NCBI GenBank assembly: GCA_030848705.1 | Contig: JAUIZM010000107.1 | Location: 62,001-126,000 of the forward strand | Direction: 5' to 3' | DNA from: Heracleum sosnowskyi | Taxonomy: Eukaryota; Streptophyta; Magnoliopsida; Apiales; Apiaceae | DNA: 64,000 bases | In this document: positions 34,233-44,329 of the stretch, piece by piece | Numbering within the stretch: the stretch's first letter is position 1 | Layout of the letters: each line of letters opens with the position of its first letter | Notes under the pieces: generated by a model | The model's input: only the letters and a program-made list of their open reading frames with translations | What the model was told of the DNA's origin: nothing | Databases searched by the model: none | Translations under genes and position numbers: made by a program

Positions 34233-35485
34233 TTAGAAAAAGGAACTTTTGATATGTAAAATCCTTGAAGATTCAGCCAAACAGAAAGTGTGCTCAGTAG
34301 AGGAAATTATTACGTGATCCACTCCTCTTAGGTTTGTGTCAGCAGGGGCGGAACTGGGGGCCAAAGGGAGCCCCAGTTCTACTGAACAGTACCGCCAAGA
34401 GCAGGAGTGGAGGTTTATTTGTAATAGTAGGCATCCATAACACATATTTTTCCTTTAATGCTTTTTCTCACCTAAATGTACACAATCCAGTTCTAAGCAA
34501 ATGGCATATCTCCTAACTTCTCTACATTGAAGATATATATATATAGGCTTGCCAGAGGCTTCAAGATCTTTCATGTTCGTGTTCTCAGTTGAAAGAGGCA
34601 TTGCATTAGATGTTATGAATGATGACAACTCTGATAACAAGCCATATATCTCATAAAATCTTCTGGATGATTAAGATGCAGACAATGACATCCTCTTCTC
34701 ATAAAAGGAGCGTCGGAGGAGAACTCAATTATGAGAAAATTTTAAGCATGCAGGAATCATTAACCACTAGTCACAGACCAATTGGTGTAAAATACTCAAA
34801 CTTTACCAGTACTATGAACTAATATAAACAATATAACAATATTACTGTTGAAGGAATTCAAGCTGACGAAAGCTTAGAGGTATACCACGAAAATTTACCA
34901 AGTCTAATGTATACATTACAATACATAATTATTTGAGACAAATTTAGATTAAGGGGGAAAATGTTTGAAAAAGATCTCAACTTGTCCAATAGCAGTGTGG
35001 ATGGTTAAAATGAACATGAAAATTATAGTAATTTGTATCTCATCGTCTCACGTAAAACACAAATTTGTGCTGGCTAAGTAGATTGTAGGTTTGTACATTC
35101 TAATTCTGATGCATGGTAGTTATGATTTATTAATATATTTTATCTGTAAAGTTCAATATTTAGTAAGCAGTTATGAAGACATGCAATAATATTGAAAATT
35201 CTTACAAATACAAAGTGTGCAAGTAACATTTACATTAATTTATTGGCAAAACTAGGAAAATAATTATCGAGTATAAGTCTTAAATTTTCTTATTTAAGTA
35301 TTTTACTTAATTAATGACATTACCTAATTGCATAGTTGATTGAATTTCTTTTCCTAACGAATTTACAAGTTGTTTTGTGTACTATATATATGGGTTTCTC
35401 CTCTTGCTTTGGCTAAAACAACCTTCGGCTATAACAAACTCTCTTATATATTATAACTAGTAATAGGTGCATTAAGCTAGAAAGT
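34233..35485. other. Intergenic upstream of the RIP gene
   Basis: AT-rich, no supported gene. The proximal part holds the TATA box at 35383. Confidence 0.5.
35383..35390 (+). promoter_or_regulatory. TATA box of the RIP gene
   Basis: TATATATA 96 bp upstream of the ATG; nothing else in the region competes. Confidence 0.5.
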
Positions 35486-36199
35486 ATGAAGTTCGCAGCA
35501 ACAATGTGTTTTTGTTGGTACATTATGTTGGTGATTGTGTTCTCTAGAGCAGTAGAATATGAAGAAATTAATGGCAATCTGGCGGGTTACAGCAGTGTCA
35601 CATTTGATCTGACTAATGGTGCTCGAGCCTACCCAAGTTTCGTAACAAGGCTGCGTAATGTAGTGGAGGCCCCTGCGAGAGTCTGTGGTTTCCAATCAAC
35701 TCGAAGGAATCCGTTACCGGGAAATGAATATGTATACGTGGACCTGAAGATCAGCAACACGCAATGGGTGACGCTAGGAGTCGATGCCAAAAACCTATAT
35801 ATATGGGGTTATAGAGACAACTTAAAATACAATGGAAACTATAGAACTACTTTTTTTATTGATGCTCCTGAGGATGCTAAAAGCAACCTTTTCCGTGGTT
35901 CAACAGTTAGAACCACCAGATTTGGAGGTGGCTATACAAGTCTTGAGAGGGTTGCCGATGTTAGTCGACTGGACCAGCAACTGGGAATTCCAAACCTTGA
36001 TGGAGCCATTCGATCAGTGTATGGCAGACAAGAAAATGAACTCAACCAGGGCAATGGAGAAGCTAAATTTCTTCTTATCGTTGTTCAAATGGTTGCAGAG
36101 GCAACACGTTTCCAGTTTATTGTGGACGCGATTGTTAGAAATGATAACATGCCTGACTTCAAACGGAAAATTGTAAGTTTCCAAAATGATTGGAAATAA
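35486..36199 (+). CDS. Ribosome-inactivating protein (rRNA N-glycosylase), type 1-like, early stop
   Basis: A single-exon gene of 237 codons. The family removes one adenine from the sarcin-ricin loop of 28S rRNA (EC 3.2.2.22) and is a plant defence protein, usually secreted. A hydrophobic signal peptide covers about residues 1-22. The fold's conserved parts are present in order: the N-terminal FDLTNGARAY region, a substrate-stacking Tyr in YIWGYRD, and the active-site helix with Glu and Arg spaced as usual in AEATRF (about residue 210). A conserved Trp (NDW) is just before the stop. The TAA at 36197 comes earlier than in the family: the same frame stays open for 51 codons with family-like C-terminal sequence to TAG at 36353. 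The active-site residues precede the stop. Whether the shortened product is stable is unknown. No lectin chain follows. Confidence 0.87.
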   Translation: MKFAATMCFCWYIMLVIVFSRAVEYEEINGNLAGYSSVTFDLTNGARAYPSFVTRLRNVVEAPARVCGFQSTRRNPLPGNEYVYVDLKISNTQWVTLGVDAKNLYIWGYRDNLKYNGNYRTTFFIDAPEDAKSNLFRGSTVRTTRFGGGYTSLERVADVSRLDQQLGIPNLDGAIRSVYGRQENELNQGNGEAKFLLIVVQMVAEATRFQFIVDAIVRNDNMPDFKRKIVSFQNDWK

Positions 36200-36355
36200 A
36201 TCTCCAAAGCGATTTATAAAGCAGAAGCGGGGACACCAAAGTGTACCAAAATTTCACCAACCCTCATAATAAGTGAGGTTGGGTACAAACAGGAGGTGAT
36301 CGCAGTGGATGAAATAAAAAATGACATCAGCACTCTCTTGTACCAAATAATATAG
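36200..36355 (+). pseudogene. C-terminal extension of the RIP frame beyond the stop
   Basis: In frame with 35486-36199 and open from 36200 to TAG at 36353-36355. Its composition resembles the usual C-terminal part of this family, implying that the TAA is a recent nonsense change rather than the natural end. Confidence 0.65.
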
Positions 36356-36388
36356 TCTCTGATGTTTGTGTAAATTGGCTCTAGTAGT

Positions 36389-37045
36389 TAGACCTGGCAA
36401 TTCATGTCGTGTACTTTCGTGTTTCGTGTACTAAGAGGCTAAACCATTAACGAAACGAAATAAGTTCGTGTACCCATTTTGCAAAACGAAAACGAAACGA
36501 AAAATTTCGTGTAAACACGAAACGAAACGAAAAGTACACGAAATTTGTCGTGTACTTATCGTGTACACGAAAAGTACACGAAAACGAAAACGAAAACGAA
36601 ACAAAAAGTACACGAAAGTACACGAAAAGTACACGAAAAGTACACGAAAAGTACACGAAAACAAAAACAAAAACGAAACAAAAAGTACACGAAACGAAAA
36701 CGATAAGTGTTGAGTGCCCATTGACCATGACCAATACATACAGATTATTTTAAGTATTTATGAATTATGATATACAATATTTTAAGTATATAATTTTGTA
36801 TAAAAATAATACATACAATATTTATTTATGATATGTATTTATATAATTTTAAAATATTTATTTATTTATTTAATTATTTCGTGTACTTTCGTTTCGTGTC
36901 GTGTACCCAAGGGTAAACCCAAAACCGACACTAAATTCGCTCGTGTAATTTCGTGTTCGTGTACTGAAAAGGTTAAACCAAACCCGTAATTTTCGTGTCG
37001 TTTTTTTGTCGTGTTTTCGTGTCGGGTACGAAATTGCCGGCTCTA
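36389..37045. mobile_element. hAT-like non-autonomous transposon rich in AAGTACACGAA
   Basis: Ends TAGACCTGGCAATT and AATTGCCGGCTCTA are imperfect inverted repeats. Flanks CTAGTAGT (36381-36388) and CTAGTAGC (37046-37053) form an 8-bp duplication with one change, as for hAT elements. The interior is made of AAAAGTACACG and ACGAAAACGAA repeats (36470-36705), with TTTCGTGTCGTGT on the right. Open frames in it are repeat artefacts. Confidence 0.75.
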
Positions 37046-37338
37046 CTAGTAGCAGTAGCCAGCTCAACTGCATGTATTATTCGATTAAATAAAAAAATCT
37101 ATTTGTTTCATTCCTGTTTCTGTGCTAGTTCTTTGTTGCTGGCTAATGCAAAAAAGTACTATAGTTAGGAACTTGATCCCTTTGTATCAATTATGTTTGC
37201 TAATGGTTCATTTATTAATATTCTTAAAACTATTATCCACAATATAACCAAGTATAACAGAACCTACTACAGAGATCTGCATTAATAAACCAGTAGCTGA
37301 AAAAGAACATGCTAGCCCACACAATCGTAACATCTATA

Positions 37339-39367
37339 TGTAACACCCCCATCTATATCTAAATGAGGGGCTACTTATAAAACCATAAACCTGCAAACAG
37401 AGCACTAAAATAATCTCTAAATAATAATTAAATAGTCTAATAATCTCCAAGATAATATTAAACCTCCAAAACAGTTCAAAACAATAAATACGAAAACCAA
37501 AATCTCTAAAATGATATTCAAGTCTAAATAATGATAGAAGTCTGCAAATCCTAATCAATGATATAAAGGGGTGGCTCTCCATCACACAGTCCCAGATCCC
37601 CCTAAGCACCTGCCAGAAAAAGAATACAGCATGAGCCAATTGCCCAGTACGGATTTGGAATACAGTTTATAAAACATAAAACAGATGTTCATATTTGACA
37701 GTTTATAATGAAACATTTATCTAAAAATAATTATGGCTGAAGCAACGAGGGGTTAGGATATTTCATACCGAGATCAGAACAGAACAGATACAAATACACA
37801 CATCATAGGGTACCTAATGTGTGCAACAAACCGGCTAACGTGTACGGCATATACAACGTCACCGTCAAATCACAAATCACAAATCATAAATTCTGGGTGC
37901 ACCCACGTATCCTGAAACAAATATCAAATGCGCAAAAGCTCGCCTCCTGAGCTATCAGAACAGAAGGATACGCCATGACCAATCACACTGCCATGGAAGT
38001 GTCATGTCACTGGTGCCGCAATGACATGGCTGTAGTACCCCTACAGCTGGTTAACTCGGTATACCCTATATCACTAAGGGTTCAAATATAATATTTCGCA
38101 ATACTTTTAAATCACAGAACAGATATTCTCAATATTTTCAGCAGATATAAAATATACGCAATATCAGAAAATCGCAGAAACGGATATTTAAATATTTCAA
38201 ACAGATTTAAATATATTTTTCAGAGTCAGAACAAATTTTCATATTCAAAATGATTAAAAACCAAACGAACGGATTTGAGATCAAAACGAATTTAATTTAA
38301 ATATTACTAAGAGGAGTAGCGCTGAATAACAGAGGAGAGAATCCGTACCTCGAAAATTACCAATCTCAAACACTAACAACGTTAGCTTACACTCCCGACC
38401 TGCGACCTAACACAAATTTATAATCTATAATTAATATACATTATTCAGTTAGCCTTGGCTAGTCACTTAGCCGTCAACACGCAAGCCTCATCAGTAATTT
38501 AGCATCCATTATTAATAAGATATACAATACACTTAAACTAACTAACATGAACATGGCCGAGTGTACATAATTTAAATATAATAATATTAAATGAATTACT
38601 TATAAAATGCTTATTAGATAATTGACAAATACCTAAATAATGATAATTTAATATTAAACATGCACCCCTGGTTCAAGGTTTCGATATATAACATTAAAAA
38701 AAAACGGCAAAATGGTAGATTCTTGTAAAACAATAATTTAATATATATATATATCATGATACTTAAAGCAAGTACGAGCCAGAGAATAAATAATTTTTTT
38801 TTTTTTTTTTTTTTAAATATCGAATGCCATTGTTGAACCAAGTAAATCATATGGTATTTAATTATACATAAATACTCAATTAGCACTTAAAGTATAGATT
38901 ACAAATATTAATTATAATTCCAGAAAATAACACATCAATATTACAAGCATAAGAAAGCAAATAATTGTAGACATGTGAATTGGCTTGCGAACAAAAGTAA
39001 AAGCATCAGGATCAGTTAACAATCAATACATATAATAAACATCCTTCTTTAAACAAATTATGTAAAGACTGATGATGCTATACGTTACGAATAGGCTAAC
39101 CTGTAATGAAGGTACTAGTCAAGAAAACGAGACGAATGATTCCTCTACTCCCCTGTTGCGGCTCCTATTATAGCCTCCACGCTAATGTTCTACTTTATAT
39201 TTTTTTTAGGGCACTTAATAAATATATAGGCAGAGGTTACCGACTAGTACTAGAAGTACAATACGTCCTTACTCTTCTCTAAATAGTAGTTTATTTAATA
39301 ACATGTTGTTTGTTTTTTTTCTTCTAATTACTAATATTAATATTAATATAAAATCACGTACATTACA
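37339..39367 (-). repeat. 3' LTR of RT3
   Basis: Plus-strand edges TGTAACACCCCC and ACGTACATTACA. Nearly identical to 44330-46355. Contains poly(T) at about 38793-38814 and an AT run near 38742-38753, where most of the length differences occur. Confidence 0.93.
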
Positions 39368-42300
39368 TATATACCCCCTTAAAAAGGATTCCGTCCCCGG
39401 AATCTAACGAAACTAAAATTGTACCTGAATTGAACAAATGTGGATATCTCCCACGAATAGATTCTTCTAATTCCCAAGTAGCCTCTCTCTCAGAATGATT
39501 TTTCCACAAGACTTTCACAAACGGAATAGTACTCTTTCTCATAACTCGTTCCTCTCGAGCTAGGATAGCTTCTGCTTTCTCCTCACAAGTAAGATCTTCT
39601 CTAATCGTATGCAATGGATACTGAACTACATGAAGCGGATGATACTTGTAACCCCTCAGAACAGACACATGAAAAACATTATGCACATGAGATAACTGTG
39701 GTGGTAACGCAACCCTATAAGACACTTCACCAACTTTCTCTATAACATCAAAAGGACCAACATATCTCGGACTAAGCTTCCCTTTCATGCCAAAACGTTT
39801 AACACCCTTCCAAGGCGACACCTTCAAGAACACATGATCACCAGGTTCAAATCCACCAAACTTCCTATGTTGATCCGCATAACTCTTTTGACGTGATCGG
39901 GCCTCCTTCAAACTTGCCTTAGCCTGCTCCACCTTCTCATTAGTGACTCTAACTAACTCCGGCCCTTCAACGACTCTCTCACCAACCTCATCCCAACAAG
40001 ACGGTGCTCTACACCTCCTACCATACAAAGCCTCAAATGGTGGCATACCAATACTCGCGTGCCAACTATTATTATACGCAAACTCAACAAGATACAAATA
40101 CTTATCCCAATCACCTGTCCACTCCAAAGCACAAGCCCTCAACATATCCTCTAATGTCTGAATCGTCCTCTCTGACTGTCCATCAGTCTGCGGATGAAAA
40201 GCTGTACTAAAATTAAGTCTCGTACCCCAAGCCTGCTGAAATCCCTTCCAAAAACGTGATGTAAACCTCGTATCCCTGTCAGAAACTATCGACACAGGCA
40301 CACCATGAAGTCTAACAATATCTCGCTGAAAAATTTCTGCCAACTCATGAATAGAAGTAGTCTCTCTAATAGGTAAGAAATGAGCTGATTTAGTAAGTCT
40401 ATCAACCACCACCCATATAACATCGTTCTTCCTGAAGGTTCTCGGCAAATGAGTCACAAAATCCATAGTAATGTTCTCCCACTTCCAAACTGGAATATCT
40501 AACTGCTGCAACAATCCACTAGGCCTCTGATGATCTATCTTCACCTGTTGACAGATAAGACATTTCCCCACAAATTCTGCTATGTCTCCTTTCATTCTAC
40601 TCCACCAAAAGTGCTCCTTCAAATCTCTATACATCTTAGTGGAACCTGGATGAATAGAGAATGAAGAACTATGAGCCTCGGTCAAAATTTCTTCACGAAT
40701 CGCCACGTCTGCAGGCACACACAATTTACTACCCAACCATAACACACCCTCATCATCAACACGGAAATGTTTTTGCTTACCGGCTGTCACCTCCGATCTA
40801 ATGACATCCAATCCTGTATCTTTCTTTTGAGCTTCCTTGACCCTTGAAACCAGATTTGGTTCCACTCTCAAACTAGCAATGCTACCACCTGATCCTCTAA
40901 CATACAACTCAATACCAAAGCGCTCCATATCTGAAATAAGATGCGGCTGAGTAATTAGAGATGCAACACTCCCCAAGTTCTTCCTACTAAGAGCGTCTGC
41001 CACAACATTTGCCTTCCCTGGATGGTACTGAATATTAGCATCATAATCCTTAATAAGTTCAAGCCACCTCCGCTGTCTCATGTTAAGCTCCTTTTGAGTA
41101 AAAATGTACTTAAGACTCTTGTGATCAGTGAAAATATCACAAGTCTCTCCATACAAATAATGCCTCCAAATCTTCAAAGCAAAGACCACTGCTGCTAACT
41201 CCAAGTCATGCGTAGGATAGTTTACCTCATGGGGTTTAAGCTGCCTAGAAGCGTAAGAAATCACCTTCCCATGCTGCATAAGAACACAACCCAATCCTCT
41301 CTTAGAAGCATCACTATAAACCTGATATCCTCCACTCCCTGATGGCAACACAAGTATAGGAGCCGTCACCAATCTCTTCTTCAACTCTTGGAAACTCTTC
41401 TCACGATCATCATTCCACTCGAACTTAACACCCTTTCTCATCAGTTGAGTCATCGGCAAAGCTATGGATGAAAAACCCTCCACAAAGCGCCTATAATAAC
41501 CTACCAAACCCAAGAAACTCCTCACCTCTGTCACATTGCTAGGTCTCGGCCAATTAGTGATAGCCTCGACTTTCGCAGGATCTAACTCAATCCCTCTAGC
41601 AGACACAACATGCCCTAAAAATGCTACCTGTTCTAACCAGAAGTCACATTTTGAAAATTTTGCAAACAATTTCTTCTGTCTCAAGATCTCAAGTACAGTA
41701 CGTAAGTGCTCCTCATGCTCCTCCTTACTCCTAGAGTATATCAAGATATCATCGATAAAGACGACAACAAACTTATCCAAATAATCATGAAAGACACGAT
41801 TCATCAAATCCATAAATACCGCTGGAGCATTCGTCAACCCAAAGGACATCACAAGAAACTCATAATGCCCGTAACGAGTACGAAATGCTGTCTTCGGAAT
41901 ATCTTCATCCCTTACTCGCAACTGATGGTAACCCGATCTCAAATCTATCTTCGAAAAGTACTTCGCCCCGTGCAACTGATCGAACAAGTCATCAATGCGT
42001 GGCAAAGGATACCTGTTTCTGATAGTCACCTTATTCAACTCCCTGTAGTCAATACACAACCTCATAGAACCATCCTTCTTCTTCACAAACAACACTGGAG
42101 CACCCCACGGAGATACACTTGGCCTGATAAATCCTCTATCCAATAACTCTTGCAACTGCTCTTTCAATTCCTGCAACTCTAATGGTGCCATTCGGTACGG
42201 CGCCTTAGAAATAGGCTCTGCACCTGGAACAAGTTCAATAGTAAACTCCACCTCTCGCTGTGGTGGCAACCCTGGTAGCTCATCAGGAAACACGTCTGCG

Positions 42301-44135
42301 AATTCATTCACAACTGGATAATCCTCGATGCGAGGCTCATCCTTAGACATATCCTTCACGAAAGCAAGATAGCCATCACAGCCCTTAGACAAAAGTTTAC
42401 TCGCCTTTAGAGCTGAAATCATTTTAACCTCTCCTTTCGGTTGAGAACCCTGATATATAAATTCTGGTTTATCTGCATCCCCAAAGATCACCCTCTTCCC
42501 CTGACAATCAATTGTAGCTCGATGTTCACTCAACCAATCCATACCCAAAATAATGTCAAAGTCATGCATCTCCATCGGAAACAAGTTAACCTTACAATTT
42601 CTATCCCCAACAGCTATCGGACACTCTCGGTACACATCAGAAATAATAACGGAATTCCCCATTGGGGTAGCAATAGACATACGAGGATATAATAATGATG
42701 GAAGAACACCAAGATGACGAACAAACGATAAAGACACAACAGAATGAGTCGAACCAGTATCAAATAACACATAAGCATCACGTCTACCAACAAGAAGTGT
42801 TCCTGAAACGGTACCTGAATGAGCTGCTGCCTGATTAGCAGTCAATGCAAACACTCTGCCTGAAGGATTCTCCTGATTCTGCTGACCACCACTACCACTA
42901 CCTCCACCACCAGTGTTCCGCGATGTCGGACAATCCTTAGCCCTATGCTGCATCGAACCACATAAGAAACATGCCCCAGACTGTTTATAACAAGCTCTCC
43001 CTGGGTGATGTCCACCACATGTAGCACAAGGAGCCACTGGAATCATATTGGGGTTACCCCCATACACTGAATAACGATTCTGCCCCTGTTGACGATTTTG
43101 CCCTTGTTGACGATTCTGCCACTGCCTAGGCTGCTGCTGCTGAAACCGCTGAAACTGCTGATTCTGATTCTGATTCTGATTCTGCTTCTGACCACCATAC
43201 TGATTCTGACCGTAAGTCGACTGAGTCCTCATATTCTGGTATCTTCCACGCCACTGTCCCTGCTGATTACCTTGACCTCCATTCCACTGTTTACCCTGTA
43301 CAGAACTCTGATCATCTCTAGGCCTCTTACGATCATTCTGAAACCTGGAAGCTCTATACTCATTACGCTCCTTCTCAATATCCTTAGCTGCATCTGCCAC
43401 CTCCGCCACATTAGGAAACTTTAGTGAAATGATAGAACCCCTCAGATTAGGTCTCAGTCCCCATTTAAATTTTTCAGCTTGCTGTGTAGCAGTCCCTGCA
43501 ACTGTCCCAGCAAATCCAGCTAACCTGATAAACCTCGCCATATAGTCAGTAAGGCTCTCATCGAAGTTCTGCGAGATAGAATGAAACTCCCTCAAATATG
43601 CCTCCCTGTCTGCATTAGAAAAGTACTGCTCATAGAAAACTTCCTTAAATCCCTGCCAAATCAATGTCTCTGTAAACTCATCACCCCTCGTAGCCTTCAC
43701 ACCTCTCCACCATCGCTGAGCATCCCCTTCTAACTTATATACAGCCAATCTGACCTTCTGGATCTCATCGCAACCCAAAGCATCAAAAATCTTCTCAAGA
43801 TGAACAATCCAGTTCTCAGCATCAATAGGAGTCTGTGGTGCGTGAAAAGATTCTGGTTTCTGCTTAACAAATCTCTCCAACCATACAAATGGCTCCACTG
43901 GATTACCCTGACCCTCCGGATTTTGCTGATGTCCTTGATCATTCTGATTATTCTGACCATCTTGATTCCCTTGACCATTCTGATTATTCTGATTGTTCTG
44001 ATTATTCTGATTATTCTGATTTGCCATGGCTTGCTGTATACCCTGAGCCACTGCTTGACCTATCATCGCGGCTAACTCAGCTTGGCTAACACCCAAGTTA
44101 GTCCGATTAGTAGTTCGATTACGTCTAGGAGGCAT
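39363..44135 (-). CDS. RT3 gag-pol polyprotein, 1590 aa, intact
   Basis: Starts MPPRRNRTTNRT (ATG 44133-44135). Domains in order: an Asn/Gln-rich N-terminal tract (about residues 37-75); gag core; zinc knuckle CFLCGSMQHRAKDC; protease VLFDTGSTHSVV; reverse transcriptase with YIDD-type FIDDILIYS (near 41750); RNase H YSDASKRGLG. Integrase follows, with an HHCC finger, TMDFVTHLP, SDRDTRF and the catalytic Glu in GQSERT, and then a C-terminal chromodomain (VKVLWKNHSEREATWELEE). The chromodomain marks it as a chromovirus; long LTRs and the iMet PBS suggest Tekay/Del. No stops or shifts. The stop TAA (39363-39365) lies inside the 3' LTR, so the last codons are the PPT itself. Confidence 0.93.
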   Translation of the reverse strand: MPPRRNRTTNRTNLGVSQAELAAMIGQAVAQGIQQAMANQNNQNNQNNQNNQNGQGNQDGQNNQNDQGHQQNPEGQGNPVEPFVWLERFVKQKPESFHAPQTPIDAENWIVHLEKIFDALGCDEIQKVRLAVYKLEGDAQRWWRGVKATRGDEFTETLIWQGFKEVFYEQYFSNADREAYLREFHSISQNFDESLTDYMARFIRLAGFAGTVAGTATQQAEKFKWGLRPNLRGSIISLKFPNVAEVADAAKDIEKERNEYRASRFQNDRKRPRDDQSSVQGKQWNGGQGNQQGQWRGRYQNMRTQSTYGQNQYGGQKQNQNQNQNQQFQRFQQQQPRQWQNRQQGQNRQQGQNRYSVYGGNPNMIPVAPCATCGGHHPGRACYKQSGACFLCGSMQHRAKDCPTSRNTGGGGSGSGGQQNQENPSGRVFALTANQAAAHSGTVSGTLLVGRRDAYVLFDTGSTHSVVSLSFVRHLGVLPSLLYPRMSIATPMGNSVIISDVYRECPIAVGDRNCKVNLFPMEMHDFDIILGMDWLSEHRATIDCQGKRVIFGDADKPEFIYQGSQPKGEVKMISALKASKLLSKGCDGYLAFVKDMSKDEPRIEDYPVVNEFADVFPDELPGLPPQREVEFTIELVPGAEPISKAPYRMAPLELQELKEQLQELLDRGFIRPSVSPWGAPVLFVKKKDGSMRLCIDYRELNKVTIRNRYPLPRIDDLFDQLHGAKYFSKIDLRSGYHQLRVRDEDIPKTAFRTRYGHYEFLVMSFGLTNAPAVFMDLMNRVFHDYLDKFVVVFIDDILIYSRSKEEHEEHLRTVLEILRQKKLFAKFSKCDFWLEQVAFLGHVVSARGIELDPAKVEAITNWPRPSNVTEVRSFLGLVGYYRRFVEGFSSIALPMTQLMRKGVKFEWNDDREKSFQELKKRLVTAPILVLPSGSGGYQVYSDASKRGLGCVLMQHGKVISYASRQLKPHEVNYPTHDLELAAVVFALKIWRHYLYGETCDIFTDHKSLKYIFTQKELNMRQRRWLELIKDYDANIQYHPGKANVVADALSRKNLGSVASLITQPHLISDMERFGIELYVRGSGGSIASLRVEPNLVSRVKEAQKKDTGLDVIRSEVTAGKQKHFRVDDEGVLWLGSKLCVPADVAIREEILTEAHSSSFSIHPGSTKMYRDLKEHFWWSRMKGDIAEFVGKCLICQQVKIDHQRPSGLLQQLDIPVWKWENITMDFVTHLPRTFRKNDVIWVVVDRLTKSAHFLPIRETTSIHELAEIFQRDIVRLHGVPVSIVSDRDTRFTSRFWKGFQQAWGTRLNFSTAFHPQTDGQSERTIQTLEDMLRACALEWTGDWDKYLYLVEFAYNNSWHASIGMPPFEALYGRRCRAPSCWDEVGERVVEGPELVRVTNEKVEQAKASLKEARSRQKSYADQHRKFGGFEPGDHVFLKVSPWKGVKRFGMKGKLSPRYVGPFDVIEKVGEVSYRVALPPQLSHVHNVFHVSVLRGYKYHPLHVVQYPLHTIREDLTCEEKAEAILAREERVMRKSTIPFVKVLWKNHSEREATWELEESIRGRYPHLFNSGTILVSLDSGDGILFKGVYM
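39368..39380 (-). other. Polypurine tract of RT3
   Basis: Minus strand AAGGGGGTATATA directly before the LTR TG. It is translated as the end of gag-pol. Confidence 0.75.
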
Positions 44136-44308
44136 CTACAATATAAGATAACGAACGAATGAAGATAACAAGAATAGATAAGCAGAAGCGATTTAAAAAC
44201 AGAAGTCAAAAGAATAGAGCAAAATGAAATGAGCTTGAAAGAGAGCACTCATCCTAACGTCTACCCAATCTCACAGGTCAACCTAAATAGGTTTTCTACA
44301 AGAAAGAA

Positions 44309-44325
44309 CCTGAGCTCTGATACCA
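44309..44325 (-). other. Primer binding site of RT3
   Basis: Minus strand TGGTATCAGAGCTCAGG, 4 bp after the 5' LTR, complementary to the plant initiator methionine tRNA 3' end. Confidence 0.85.
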
Positions 44326-44329
44326 TCTT

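Noticed and set aside
36431..36753. Arg/Lys/Thr-rich and Phe/Val-rich frames on both strands
   Set aside because: Artefacts of the AAAAGTACACG array in the hAT-like element.
39943..44089. Plus-strand frames opposite the RT3 gag-pol (for example 41706-42146)
   Set aside because: Shadow frames of an intact, domain-rich minus-strand polyprotein.
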